DNA from: Bradyrhizobium sp. 141
GTDB lineage: Bacteria > Pseudomonadota > Alphaproteobacteria > Rhizobiales > Xanthobacteraceae
Reading direction: 5' to 3'
DNA length: 64,000 bases
Assembly: GCF_023074055.1 (NCBI RefSeq)
Contig: NZ_JADPKR010000002.1
Span: forward strand, 247,412-311,411
Position 1 is the stretch's first letter. The number at the start of each line of letters is the position of its first letter. The position numbers were made by a program, and so were the translations under genes. The notes beneath the pieces were generated by a model. That model was not told the DNA's origin, did no database searches, and saw only the letters and a list, made by a program, of their open reading frames with translations. Below, piece by piece: positions 42,379 to 51,498 of the stretch.

Positions 42379-43491
42379 CTACCGCGCTCCGAACGTGGTC
42401 TTGCCGAACAGCGCCTTCTGCGTCGACGGCTGCGAGCGCCAATATTGCGGTGGTGCCTGGACCTCGCCGCCGAGCGCGGCGGCGGCGTGCCAAGCCCAGC
42501 GCGGGTCGTAGAGCATGCCGCGGGCAAGCGCGACCATGTCGGCCTTGCCGGATGCGACGATCTCTTCCGCCTGCCTGGCCTCGGTGATCAGGCCGACCGC
42601 CATCGTCGGCAAGCCGGTCTCGCGCTTGATGGCGTCGGCGAACTGCACCTGATAGCCGGGGCCGAGCGGGATCTTCTGCAGCGGCGAGACGCCGCCGGAG
42701 GAAGCATCGATCCAGTCGACGCCGCGCGCCTTCAACGCCTTGGCGAATGCGATGGTCTGGGCCAGATCCCAACCGCCCTCGACCCAGTCGGTCGACGACA
42801 CCCGCATGCCCACCGGCTTGTCGTGCGGGAAGACGGCGCGCACGGCGTCAAAGATCTCGAGCGGGAAACGCATACGGTTCTCTAGGCTCCCGCCATATTC
42901 GTCGGTGCGCCGGTTGGAGATCGGCGACAGGAACTGATGCAGGAGATAACCGTGCGCGCCATGCAGCTCGATGGCGTCGATGCCGATGCGCTCCGCGCGC
43001 TTTGCGCTGTCGACGAAGGCCTCGCGGATGCGCTTGAGGCCGCTCGCGTCGAGCGCGAGCGGCGCGCTCTCGCCCTCCTTGTGCGGCAGCGCCGACGGCG
43101 CCACCGTCTGCCAGCCGCCCTGCCCTTCCGGAATCAACTGGCCGCCGTCCCAGGGCCGCGCGCTGCTCGCTTTCCGGCCGGCATGGGCGAGCTGCATCGC
43201 GATCGCGGTGGAGGAATGCTTGCGCACCGAGGCGAGGATCTGCTTCAGCGCGGCCTCGCAGGCATCGCTATAGAGCCCGAGACAGCCCGGCGTGATGCGG
43301 CCGATCGCCTCGACATGGGTCGCCTCGATGCAGAACATCGCCGCGCCCGACAGGCTGAGATTGTTGATGTGGGTGAAGTGCCAGTCATTGGCGACGCCGT
43401 CGTCGGCCGAATATTGGCACATCGGCGACACCACGAGGCGGTTCGGTAGCGTCAGGCCGCGCAGCTTGATCGGGGAAAACAGGACGGACAT
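42379..43491 (-). CDS. NADH:flavin oxidoreductase, old yellow enzyme family (YqjM-like)
   Basis: A 370-residue TIM-barrel flavoenzyme from the ATG at 43491 (MSVLFSPIKLRGLTLPNR), where the barrel begins; upstream in-frame codons precede it without protein-like features. SPMCQYSADDG (about 22-32) has the regulatory cysteine of the YqjM class; LHGAHGYLLHQFLSP and RTDEYGGSLENR (about 180-215) are the substrate and FMN segments. Such enzymes reduce activated C=C bonds with NAD(P)H. Substrate unknown. Confidence 0.92.
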   Translation of the reverse strand: MSVLFSPIKLRGLTLPNRLVVSPMCQYSADDGVANDWHFTHINNLSLSGAAMFCIEATHVEAIGRITPGCLGLYSDACEAALKQILASVRKHSSTAIAMQLAHAGRKASSARPWDGGQLIPEGQGGWQTVAPSALPHKEGESAPLALDASGLKRIREAFVDSAKRAERIGIDAIELHGAHGYLLHQFLSPISNRRTDEYGGSLENRMRFPLEIFDAVRAVFPHDKPVGMRVSSTDWVEGGWDLAQTIAFAKALKARGVDWIDASSGGVSPLQKIPLGPGYQVQFADAIKRETGLPTMAVGLITEARQAEEIVASGKADMVALARGMLYDPRWAWHAAAALGGEVQAPPQYWRSQPSTQKALFGKTTFGAR

Positions 43492-43632
43492 GCGGGGAGT
43501 TCCGGGGGATGAGAGGGTGATAGGAGTGTAGTCAGGGAGACGCGGATTGCTAGTTGCGTGGCGCGAATGGGGGCTAGCGGTGGGATGCATTGCGGCGTGG
43601 GTTTGGTGGAAGGTCGCAGCACAAACTCCGAT

Positions 43633-43674
43633 GTCGTCCCGGGGCTCGCGACGTCGTCGCGCCCCGGGACGACA
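43633..43674. repeat. family-E hairpin
   Basis: GTCGTCCCGGGGC and GCGCCCCGGGACGAC pair around a short CGACGTCGTC loop. It lies just behind the stop of the phytase-like gene, in front of the oxidoreductase gene. Confidence 0.65.
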
Positions 43675-43680
43675 GCGGGG

Positions 43681-44763
43681 CTACTCCGCCAGCGTGAATT
43701 GCAGCAACAAGGTCCGCTGCAGCATCGAGAAATTATCATCCGACACCAGCGTCAGCACGGTCTCACCGTCGGGCGTGACGTGGGCGTCGATGCCTTCCAT
43801 GTTGTCGATCTCGTGGCCGAGATCGGCGACGAACAGCGCGGGACCGTCGACCAGCGCGCCCGGCGCGATCGACTTCAGGGGGATCGAGCGGATGCGGATG
43901 TTGACGCCGGTGAACCAGGAGAATTTGCGCTCGAGGATCAGAAGCTCGCCGGAGGGCAGCAGCACGGCATCGCTGATGTCGTACTTCTCGATGCGGCGCA
44001 CGCTGAACTGGCCGGGCGACGGGCCGCCGATCAGGAAGGCCGTGAGGTTGCCGTCCGCGTCCAGCCCGCGCTCGGAGAAGGCGATCAAGGTGCCGGCGAG
44101 CGGCATGTTCTGGTCTTTGCCCTTGGGCACGACGACCAGCGCCTCCAGCCCCTTGTTGGAGGGCAGCTTGCGCACGCCCGCCGGCACGGGGATCGCCTCG
44201 CCGCGCGCGGCCGTGCCGCCTTTGGAAAAATCGTAGCGCAGGATCTGGTTGACGCGCTCAAGCCCGACATAGACGAAATTGCCGTCGCGCGCGATCGATT
44301 CCGAATCCCACCACAGGCGCTTTTCCGTGATCGGCCGCCCCTCCGCACCTAACAGCGGCGCGGCCTCGACGTCGTCGAGGCCGGTCATCTTGCCACTGGC
44401 GTAGCGGATGCGGCCGGTGAACCAGCCGCCCTGGTCGGAGACCGCGAGGAAGCGCTCGCCCTTGGTATCCAGCCGGATGCCGGACAATCCGCCAAAGCCG
44501 CGATAGGGCGAGGTCAGCACCAGGCCGCTGCGATAGTCCAGCGAGCCGAAGCGCGTGCGCGTACGGTCACGCGGCTCGAAATTGGGAATGGCGCGCGCGT
44601 TGACCTCGATGCTCACAGGCTCGGAGACGGCGCACTCGATCTGAAGCGCACGCGGCGGCGGCTCGACGGCGGCTTGCGCCTGCGCGAAGCGAGAGGCTGC
44701 GAGAGTGGAAAATCCCGCCGCCGCATGACCGAGGAAGCTGCGGCGGGATTGATGCGTGCTCAC
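43681..44763 (-). CDS. phytase-like esterase domain protein, Tat-exported
   Basis: A 360-residue protein with a twin-arginine signal ([26 protein letters not shown]). The rest is a beta-propeller-type 'esterase-like activity of phytase' domain: [26 protein letters not shown] (about 92-117), then NKGLEALVV (about 199-207) and [23 protein letters not shown] (about 254-276). Such proteins are periplasmic; phosphatase or phytase activity is inferred from the family only. It overlaps the cobT stop by 4 bases (44760-44763), so it is coupled to the cobS-cobT operon. Confidence 0.85.
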   Translation of the reverse strand: MSTHQSRRSFLGHAAAGFSTLAASRFAQAQAAVEPPPRALQIECAVSEPVSIEVNARAIPNFEPRDRTRTRFGSLDYRSGLVLTSPYRGFGGLSGIRLDTKGERFLAVSDQGGWFTGRIRYASGKMTGLDDVEAAPLLGAEGRPITEKRLWWDSESIARDGNFVYVGLERVNQILRYDFSKGGTAARGEAIPVPAGVRKLPSNKGLEALVVVPKGKDQNMPLAGTLIAFSERGLDADGNLTAFLIGGPSPGQFSVRRIEKYDISDAVLLPSGELLILERKFSWFTGVNIRIRSIPLKSIAPGALVDGPALFVADLGHEIDNMEGIDAHVTPDGETVLTLVSDDNFSMLQRTLLLQFTLAE

Positions 44764-46661
44764 GAATGCAATTTGCGTCGCGGGCGACCGGCCGGCTGGG
44801 TTGGTGCAGTGTTGGTCTCGCTGAAGAGTTCGGCGAGCTTCTCGGTGATGGCGCCGCCAAGCTCCTCGGCGTCCACGATCGTCACCGCGCGGCGATAATA
44901 GCGCGTCACGTCATGGCCGATGCCGATCGCGATCAGCTCGACCGGCGAGCGGGTCTCGATCTCCTCGATGATGTGGCGCAGGTGCCGCTCGAGATAGTTG
45001 CCGGGATTGACCGACAGCGTGGAATCGTCGACCGGCGCACCGTCCGAGATCATCATCAGGATCTTGCGCTGCTCGGCCCGGCCCAAGAGGCGCTTGTGCG
45101 CCCAGTCGAGCGCCTCGCCGTCGATGTTCTCCTTGAGCAGACCCTCGCGCATCATCAGCCCGAGATTCTTCCGCGCACGGCGCCAGGGGGCGTCGGCGGA
45201 TTTGTAGATGATGTGGCGGAGATCGTTGAGGCGGCCGGGATTGGCCGGCTTGCCGGCGGCAAGCCACGCCTCACGCGATTGCCCGCCCTTCCAGGCGCGC
45301 GTGGTGAAGCCCAAAATCTCGACCTTGACGCCGCAACGCTCCAGCGTACGGGCGAGAATGTCGGCGCAGGTCGCGGCAACCGTGATCGGGCGGCCGCGCA
45401 TCGAGCCGGAATTGTCGAGCAGCAGCGTCACCACGGTGTCGCGGAACGTCGCCTCCTTCTCGTGCATGAAGGACAGCGGATGATAGGGATCGGTGACGAC
45501 GCGCGACAGCCGCGCGGGATCGAGGATACCCTCTTCGAGATCGAACTCCCACGCGCGGTTCTGCTGCGCCATCAGCCGGCGCTGCAGGCGGTTGGCGAGA
45601 CGGGCGACGATGCCTTGCAGATGGGCGAGCTGCTTGTCGAGATAGGCGCGCAGGCGCTCCAGCTCGTCATGGTCGCAGAGGTCTTCGGCCGCGATGATCT
45701 CGTCGAATTTCGGCGCGAAGGCGTGATATTCCGGCCCGCGCGGCTCGTTCTTGCCGTGCGAGTTCGGACGCGTCGCCTCGCCCGGCGTCTCGTCGTCGCC
45801 GAGCTCGCCGTCGTCGAAGGTGTCGGAGGTGGAGGCCTGCGCGCTTTCCATCGCGCTCTCGCTCATCTCCTCGCTGGTCGCCTGCGCCTGGTCGGCGCTC
45901 ATCTCCTGCGCGGCGTCGGAATCCGGCGAGCCTTCCGCGCCGGACTGGTCGTTGTCGCCGTCCTGGTTCTCGTCGTTGTCGTCATCGTCTTCGCTATCGG
46001 CGTTGCGCTCGTCGCCGAGCTCGAGCGCGGTCAACAGATCATGCACGGCATCGCCGAACCGGGTCTGGTCCTCGACGAGGGTATCGAGCCGGTCGAGCCG
46101 CTTGCCGATCTTGTCTTCGAGAATCGGACGCCAGAGATCGACCACCTTCTTCGCGGCAGTCGGCGGCGCCATGCCGGTCAGGCGCTCGCGCACCAGCATC
46201 GCCAGCGCGTCCGCCAAGGGAGCGTCGGCGCGGTCGGTGATCTCGTCGAACTTGCCGCGATGGAAATGGTCGTCGAGCATCGCGGTGAGGTTTTTCGCAA
46301 CGCCCGCCATGCGGCGCGCGCCGATCGCCTCGACCCGCGCCTGCTCCACCGCCTCGAACACGCCGCGCGCCTGGGGATTGCCCGGCATCAGCTTGCGATG
46401 CAGCTTGGCATCGTGACAGGCGATCTTGAGCGCGATGGAATCGGCGTGGCCGCGCACGATCGCCGCATCGCGCTTGGTCATCTTGCGCGCCGGCTCGGGC
46501 AGCCGCGCCTTGCCGGGCGCAAGGCCGGGCCGCTCGGCCGCGAAGGAGACGTCGAGCTCCGGCGACTTGGCGATCGCCTTCAGGCAGGAGGCCACCGAGC
46601 GCTTGAACGGCTCGGTCGGCGCTTCCTTGGTATTGCGGAATTTGGAATTGGAGGTGGTCAT
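44760..46661 (-). CDS. cobT: aerobic cobaltochelatase subunit CobT
   Basis: A 633-residue protein from the ATG at 46661, preceded by AAGGTGAC; the longer frame upstream runs into a repeat and intergenic DNA. It has the CobT order: helical N-terminal part (to about 215), a very acidic middle (about 215-320, runs of Asp/Glu/Ser) and a C-terminal von Willebrand A domain with MIDAS motif DNSGSMRG (about 428). With CobN and CobS it inserts Co2+ into hydrogenobyrinic diamide in the aerobic B12 pathway. It lies 52 bases downstream of cobS. Confidence 0.95.
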   Translation of the reverse strand: MTTSNSKFRNTKEAPTEPFKRSVASCLKAIAKSPELDVSFAAERPGLAPGKARLPEPARKMTKRDAAIVRGHADSIALKIACHDAKLHRKLMPGNPQARGVFEAVEQARVEAIGARRMAGVAKNLTAMLDDHFHRGKFDEITDRADAPLADALAMLVRERLTGMAPPTAAKKVVDLWRPILEDKIGKRLDRLDTLVEDQTRFGDAVHDLLTALELGDERNADSEDDDDNDENQDGDNDQSGAEGSPDSDAAQEMSADQAQATSEEMSESAMESAQASTSDTFDDGELGDDETPGEATRPNSHGKNEPRGPEYHAFAPKFDEIIAAEDLCDHDELERLRAYLDKQLAHLQGIVARLANRLQRRLMAQQNRAWEFDLEEGILDPARLSRVVTDPYHPLSFMHEKEATFRDTVVTLLLDNSGSMRGRPITVAATCADILARTLERCGVKVEILGFTTRAWKGGQSREAWLAAGKPANPGRLNDLRHIIYKSADAPWRRARKNLGLMMREGLLKENIDGEALDWAHKRLLGRAEQRKILMMISDGAPVDDSTLSVNPGNYLERHLRHIIEEIETRSPVELIAIGIGHDVTRYYRRAVTIVDAEELGGAITEKLAELFSETNTAPTQPAGRPRRKLHS

Positions 46662-46713
46662 GTCACCTTGATCCGTCGCCCCGGCGAAGGCCGGGACGAC
46701 ACACCGAGAGAAA

Positions 46714-47712
46714 TCAGCTGAGCGCCACGTTGACTGCCGATTCCGGCAGCTCCGCGTTGAAGCAGCGCTGGTAGAACTCGGCGACCAGCGGACGCTCGAG
46801 CTCGTCGCACTTGTTGAGGAAGGTGACCCGGAACGCAAATCCGATATCGCCAAAAATGTCGGCGTTCTCGGCCCAGGTGATCACCGTGCGCGGGCTCATC
46901 ACCGTCGACAGATCGCCGTTGGCAAAGGCGTTGCGGGTGAGATCGGCAAGGCGCACCATCTTGTTGACGATGTCGCGGCCCTCCTGGGTGCGATAGTGCT
47001 TGGCCTTGGCCAGCACGATCTCCACTTCCTCGTCATGGCTGAGATAGTTCAGCGTGGTGACGATCGACCAGCGGTCCATCTGGCCCTGGTTGATCTGCTG
47101 GGTGCCGTGATAGAGGCCGGAGGTGTCGCCGAGGCCGACGGTGTTGGCGGTCGAGAACATACGGAACGCCGGATGCGGCTTGATCACCTTGTTCTGGTCG
47201 AGCAGCGTCAGGCGTCCGGAGACTTCCAGCACGCGCTGGATCACGAACATCACGTCCGGGCGGCCGGCGTCGTATTCGTCGAACACCAGCGCGACGTTGT
47301 TCTGCAGCGCCCAGGGCAGGATGCCGTCGCGGAATTCGGTGACCTGCTTGCCGTCGCGGACCACGATGGAGTCCTTGCCGACGAGGTCGATACGGCTGAT
47401 GTGGCTGTCGAGGTTGACGCGCACGCAGGGCCAGTTCAGGCGCGCGGCGACCTGCTCGATATGGGTGGATTTGCCGGTGCCGTGATAGCCGGTCACCATC
47501 ACGCGGCGGTTGCGGGCGAAGCCGGCGAGAATGGCGAGCGTGGTGGCGCGGTCGAAGCGGTAGTCGGAATCGACTTCGGGCACATGAGGATCGACTTCGG
47601 AATAGGCCGGGACTTCGAGATCGCTGTCGATCCCGAACACCTGGCGCACCGACACCTTCATGTCGGGCAGACCGGAAACTTCCTCAACTTTGGACAGGGC
47701 GGCGGTCGTCAT
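46714..47712 (-). CDS. cobS: aerobic cobaltochelatase subunit CobS
   Basis: A 332-residue AAA+ ATPase from the ATG at 47712, preceded by GAGGATTG. Walker A is [10 protein letters not shown] (about 113-122), Walker [14 protein letters not shown] (about 172-184). It forms a hexameric ring with CobT that drives CobN-dependent cobalt insertion. The gene order cobS-cobT matches other Rhizobiales. No cobalamin riboswitch was recognised upstream. Confidence 0.95.
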   Translation of the reverse strand: MTTAALSKVEEVSGLPDMKVSVRQVFGIDSDLEVPAYSEVDPHVPEVDSDYRFDRATTLAILAGFARNRRVMVTGYHGTGKSTHIEQVAARLNWPCVRVNLDSHISRIDLVGKDSIVVRDGKQVTEFRDGILPWALQNNVALVFDEYDAGRPDVMFVIQRVLEVSGRLTLLDQNKVIKPHPAFRMFSTANTVGLGDTSGLYHGTQQINQGQMDRWSIVTTLNYLSHDEEVEIVLAKAKHYRTQEGRDIVNKMVRLADLTRNAFANGDLSTVMSPRTVITWAENADIFGDIGFAFRVTFLNKCDELERPLVAEFYQRCFNAELPESAVNVALS

Positions 47713-48008
47713 CAATCCTCCGAGGCCCCGGGCGGTCCCGAGACCAGTTATTTGCACGTTGGCTGCGGCTGGGTGCGGTCGCGAACCTATCAGAGACAAC
47801 GTGCGGGCAGAAGCCCGCTCCCCAATCAAAGTTCCGTTGTCTTTTCATTTAGATAGGCAAGGAACGCAGTTTTTGGAGGGCTGCCTTGCGAATCACGCTC
47901 GAATTTCGAGCGGGACGGCCGGCCTGCCTACACAAATGGCACTTTTACCGCCGCTCCTTACTTATGTAGGGTCTGAACCTGAAAGCCCCAACCCGCCGCA
48001 GAGACGAC
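47713..48008. other. divergent promoter region of cobS and the DedA gene
   Basis: 296 bases with AT-rich patches (CTTTTCATTTAGATAGG at 47839). No gene, palindromic repeat family or riboswitch-like conserved box was recognised. Confidence 0.5.
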
Positions 48009-48668
48009 GTGACGTCCTTCCTCGATCCCCTCATTTCGTTCGTCTCGGCCCATGCGTGGCTGGCCTACCTGACCCTGTTCCTGGCGGCGCTGCTCGAAGC
48101 CGTTCCGGTGGTGGGATCGGTGATCCCGGGCTCCACCATCATCCTGGCGCTGAGCGCCCTGGTCCCGGGCGGCGAGCTGGCGCTGCCATGGGTGCTGCTC
48201 GCCGCTGCGCTTGGCGCCGTGCTCGGAGACGGCTCGGCCTATTGGATCGGGCACCGGCAGCAGCGCGAGATCCTCACCACCTGGCCGCTGACCAACTATC
48301 CGCGCGTGGTCGAGCAGAGCGAGAATTTCTTCCACCGCTTCGGCACCTGGGCCGTATTCTTCGCCCGCTTCGTACCGCCGATCCGCGCCTTCGTGCCTGT
48401 TACCGCCGGCGCGCTCGGCATGGCGCCCGCAAGGTTCTACGCGGTGAACATCCCGGCGATCCTGGTTTGGGCGCCGGCCCATGTGCTGCCCGGCGTGCTG
48501 GCCGTGTCGGCACTGCACGAATATGCCGGGCTGCATCATCACGGGCATGTCGGCAAGCACATCTGGATTTTGACGGTTGTTGGCGTGACGATCGTGCTGG
48601 CCGTGGGGGTCTGGATCTATCGCCGACGGAATGGCGGCGGTGTCGCGACGGCGAAGCCGCGGGCCTGA
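48009..48668 (+). CDS. DedA-family membrane protein
   Basis: A 219-residue protein from a GTG start. It has the DedA signature: a first membrane segment with EAVPVVGSVIPGSTI (about 30-45), GDGSAYWIGHR (about 74-84), and F-x3-R-F-x-P (FFARFVPPIRAFVPVTAG, about 116-133). DedA proteins are proposed undecaprenyl-phosphate or phospholipid flippases in the inner membrane. A fourth/fifth helix and a basic tail close it. Confidence 0.93.
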   Translation: MTSFLDPLISFVSAHAWLAYLTLFLAALLEAVPVVGSVIPGSTIILALSALVPGGELALPWVLLAAALGAVLGDGSAYWIGHRQQREILTTWPLTNYPRVVEQSENFFHRFGTWAVFFARFVPPIRAFVPVTAGALGMAPARFYAVNIPAILVWAPAHVLPGVLAVSALHEYAGLHHHGHVGKHIWILTVVGVTIVLAVGVWIYRRRNGGGVATAKPRA

Positions 48669-48702
48669 TTAGCTCTGTTGCCTGATGCGATGGAGGTGCG
48701 CT

Positions 48703-48820
48703 CCCTCCCCCGCTTGCGGGGGAGGGTTGGGGAGAGGGTGCATCCACAATCGAGGACCCCTAAGAAGAGAGAGCCCTCACCCGGCGCTCCGCGCCGACCT
48801 CTCCCGCAAGCGGGAGAGGT
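48703..48820. repeat. dispersed palindromic repeat, family A
   Basis: CCCTCCCCCGCTTGCGGGGG hairpin at the left and CCTCTCCCGCAAGCGGGAGAGG at the right, between the convergent DedA and citrate synthase genes. Confidence 0.75.
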
Positions 48821-50055
48821 TAAGAACCAGCCCCCGCCCTCCGCCCCGGCGCCGGTCCGACATACCTCGCCCGCGGCCTGATCAGCTTGCCGAACTGCAA
48901 TTGCTCGCTCGCATGCGCGATCCAGCCGACGCTGCGGGCCATCGCGAACAGAGCGAGCTCGCTGCCAGCGGGCAGGCGCAGCGCGTGCACGAGCACGGCG
49001 AGCGCATAGTCGATGTTGACGAATTCGCCGGTCGCTTCCGCGATGCGCTCCGGTACCTCGCGGGTGAATTTGCGCGGCGCGCCGGCGCGCGAGAGTGCAT
49101 TGAGCAACGATTGCGCGCGGGGATCGCCGCGCTTGTAGACGCCATGGCCGAAGCCGGCAAAACGCTCGCCAAGCGCGACACGCTCGCGCACCATCGGGGC
49201 GACGTCGCGATCGATCAGCGTCTTGACGAGCTGCGAGGCCAGCACGCCGGCGCCGCCATGCTGCGGCCCTTTCAACGCGGCGAGACCCGCGATCACGGCA
49301 TCATAGAGGTTGAGGCCGGTCGAGGCCGCGCAGCGTGCGGTGAAGGTCGAAGCGTTCAGCTCGTGATCGGCGAGCAGAACGAGGGCGCGGCGGATCAGAT
49401 CGGGCGCGTGCTTGTTGTCCGCCGCCCAGGCCTGCGCGATTTCCTCATGCAGCGGCGCAGCCGAGGGCTCGGCATTGAGCATGGTCGCCACCAGCAGACG
49501 AACGATGCGCGCGCCGACCAGCGCGCGGCCATCGGGCGCGCGGGTGAAGGCGCGGGGATCGGCACTCGCGGCCAGCGCCAGCACGGCTATGGCGCGGTCG
49601 ATCGGCGCCGCCCGGCGTGCGGCTTGCCCGATCGCGCGCATCTCCTCGGATACCTCAGGTTGATTGTCCTGATCGAACGGATCGACCCCGGAGACGTCCC
49701 ACAGCAATGTCGCCGCGTGCTCCAGCGTGCCGCTCTCGGAAAGATCGACGCAGTTGACGCCGCGATAGATCGCGCCCTCCTCGGTGATGGTCGAGATCTC
49801 CGTGTCCATGACTGGCAGATCGGCGTCGAAGCTGCGTAAGCCCCGCGGCTCCGGGGACGGCACGCGGCGCTCCTTGAGCGCACGGACATCCTCGGCACGG
49901 TAACGGTTCTTCCGCGAGTCCGGCGTCGGCTCGGAGCGGATCAGGCCGCGGCTGACATAGGCGTAGAGCGTGGCCGGCGAGATCGCGAGCTCGGCCGCGG
50001 CCTCCTGGGCAGACAGATAGAGCGCCGTATTTTTCATATTGATTGATGTAATCAA
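48820..50055 (-). CDS. citrate synthase paralogue fused to an N-terminal helix-turn-helix
   Basis: A 411-residue protein. Residues 9-55 form a MerR/excisionase-like DNA-binding segment (LSAQEAAAELAISPATLYAYVSRGLIRSEP, then RYRAEDVRALKERR). The citrate synthase fold follows: NCVDLSESGTLEHAATLLW (about 98), ADHELNASTFTARCAAS (about 230-246, first catalytic His), GLAALKGPQHGGAG (about 258, second His), and GFGHGVYKRGDPRAQ (about 295-309, with the third motif). The catalytic positions are kept, so it may be an enzyme with a DNA-binding head or a metabolite-responsive regulator. It is divergent from a second citrate synthase gene, with a palindromic region between. Confidence 0.85.
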   Translation of the reverse strand: MITSINMKNTALYLSAQEAAAELAISPATLYAYVSRGLIRSEPTPDSRKNRYRAEDVRALKERRVPSPEPRGLRSFDADLPVMDTEISTITEEGAIYRGVNCVDLSESGTLEHAATLLWDVSGVDPFDQDNQPEVSEEMRAIGQAARRAAPIDRAIAVLALAASADPRAFTRAPDGRALVGARIVRLLVATMLNAEPSAAPLHEEIAQAWAADNKHAPDLIRRALVLLADHELNASTFTARCAASTGLNLYDAVIAGLAALKGPQHGGAGVLASQLVKTLIDRDVAPMVRERVALGERFAGFGHGVYKRGDPRAQSLLNALSRAGAPRKFTREVPERIAEATGEFVNIDYALAVLVHALRLPAGSELALFAMARSVGWIAHASEQLQFGKLIRPRARYVGPAPGRRAGAGS

Positions 50056-50072
50056 GATTGATCAATGTGTCG
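50040..50072. promoter_or_regulatory. palindromic region between the two citrate synthase genes
   Basis: TTGAT-GTA-ATCAA (50046-50058) is an inverted repeat with a 3-base centre and ATTGATCAAT (50057-50066) a perfect 10-bp palindrome; TTGAT half-sites occur four times in 30 bases. It straddles the start of the HTH-citrate synthase gene (50055) and lies about 45-75 bases upstream of the other. A likely operator, possibly for the HTH head of the divergent protein itself. Confidence 0.6.
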
Positions 50073-50114
50073 ATAGGCCTGACCTTGTGTCTTCCGTGAA
50101 CAGGAGATTGGGCC

Positions 50115-51209
50115 ATGAACATCCACCTCACCAAAAGCCAGATCGGGCTGGACGGCGTTCCCGCGGCCGAGACCGTGCTGAGCCATGTCGACGGCGAGCG
50201 CGGCGAGTTGATCATTGCCGGGGAGCATGTCGGCCGGCTGGCGAGCCAGTCGAGCTTCGAGGGCGTCACCGCCCGGCTCTGGAACGGCGCCGGCAAGACC
50301 GGCTTGAGCGAAGCCAACGTGCGGGCCAGCCTGGGCGCGGCGCGCGAGCGCGCCTTCGCGCGCCTGCCGGACCTGCTGCCGGCGACGCGCGGCATGGGCA
50401 TCGTCGACGGGTTTCGCGCGGCGGTCGCGGGGCTTCGCGCGGAGAACGGGCTGGAGCATGAGGCGACGATCGTCGGCGCGTTTCCGGTGATCGCAGGCGC
50501 GCTGGTCCGACGCGCCAAGGGGCTGGAGCCGGTCGCGCCCGATCCGAATGCGAGCCATGCCGCCGACACGCTGCAGATGTTGCGTGGCGCCGCGCCGGAG
50601 CCGCGCGAGGTCGCGGCCCTCGATGCCTATTTCGTCACGGTCTGCGATCACGGCATGAACGCCTCGACCTTCACCACGCGCGTGGTGGCCTCGACGCAAG
50701 CCGATCTGTTTGCCGCCGTCACCGCCGGCTATTGCGCACTGACCGGCCCGCTGCATGGCGGCGCGCCGGAGCCGGTGCTGGAGATGTTAGATGCGATCGG
50801 CTCGAGCGATCGGATCAAGCCATGGGTGGACGCGGCACTGGCTCGCGGCGAGCGGCTGATGGGCTTTGGCCATCGCGTCTATCGCGTGCGCGACCCGCGC
50901 GCCGACGTGCTCAAGAGCGCGATCGAGCGGCTGTCGGCAGACGGCGCCGACCTGCCCTTTGCCGGCGAGGTCGAAGCCTATATCCGCAGCGCGCTGCGCA
51001 AGAAGAATCCGGACCGGCCGCTGGAGACCAATGTCGAGTTCTTCACGGCGATCCTGCTCGACGCGCTGGCGATCCCGCGCCAGGCGTTCACGCCGGTCTT
51101 CGCGATGGCTCGCGCCGCGGGATGGACCGCGCATGCGCGCGAGCAGCAGCGGACCGGAAGATTGATCCGCCCGAGTTCGTCCTATGTGGGGGCGATGCCG
51201 GAGGCGTGA
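50115..51209 (+). CDS. citrate/methylcitrate synthase paralogue
   Basis: A 364-residue protein of the short, type II-like citrate synthase group. VCDHGMNASTFTTRVVAST (about 176-194) and GYCALTGPLHGGAP (about 205-218) hold the two catalytic histidines; GFGHRVYRVRDPRAD (about 253-267) the third conserved block with His and Arg. It pairs oxaloacetate with an acyl-CoA; whether acetyl- or propionyl-CoA is used cannot be told. It is divergent from the HTH-fused paralogue and is not near other TCA genes, so it is unlikely to be the main citrate synthase. Confidence 0.87.
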   Translation: MNIHLTKSQIGLDGVPAAETVLSHVDGERGELIIAGEHVGRLASQSSFEGVTARLWNGAGKTGLSEANVRASLGAARERAFARLPDLLPATRGMGIVDGFRAAVAGLRAENGLEHEATIVGAFPVIAGALVRRAKGLEPVAPDPNASHAADTLQMLRGAAPEPREVAALDAYFVTVCDHGMNASTFTTRVVASTQADLFAAVTAGYCALTGPLHGGAPEPVLEMLDAIGSSDRIKPWVDAALARGERLMGFGHRVYRVRDPRADVLKSAIERLSADGADLPFAGEVEAYIRSALRKKNPDRPLETNVEFFTAILLDALAIPRQAFTPVFAMARAAGWTAHAREQQRTGRLIRPSSSYVGAMPEA

Positions 51210-51238
51210 TGAAGTAATAGGAGTGGAGCGGTTACTGT

Positions 51239-51263
51239 GCCCTCTCCCCTTGCGGGAGAGGGC
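51239..51263. repeat. family-A hairpin
   Basis: GCCCTCTCCCCTTGCGGGAGAGGGC, a near-perfect palindrome 30 bases behind the citrate synthase stop; it may act as a terminator although it lacks a T-tract. Confidence 0.6.
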
Positions 51264-51276
51264 ATCAGCAAGAATC

Positions 51277-51402
51277 GTAGGGTGGGCAAAGGCGCGCTTG
51301 CGCTGTGCCCACCACCGATCCGAAACGGCAACAGAAGTGGTGGGCACGCTTCCGCCTTCGCTCTTCGAGCTACGGCGGACAAGTCGCTTTGCCCATCCTG
51401 CG
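51277..51402. repeat. dispersed palindromic repeat, family D
   Basis: GTAGGGTGGGCAAAGGCGCG at the left and CGCTTTGCCCATCCTGCGAC at the right, with GTGCCCACCAC / GTGGTGGGCAC arms inside. Confidence 0.8.
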
Positions 51403-51498
51403 ACACAGTCGTTGCAGGCGAAGTCCTGAACTATCTTTGCGTTAAGGAGGATCTGCACGTCCCCGATTAGCCCATGGAACGTATTTGCCTGCAGCGAA

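Noticed and set aside
44766..46721. A 651-codon plus-strand open frame opposite cobT
   Set aside because: Shadow of cobT, whose motifs and operon with cobS are clear.
47713..48008. Cobalamin riboswitch in front of cobS
   Set aside because: No B12-box-like sequence (GCCACTG) was seen in the leader.
51184..51470. Short open frames behind the citrate synthase gene
   Set aside because: They translate family-A and family-D repeats and have no protein-like features.
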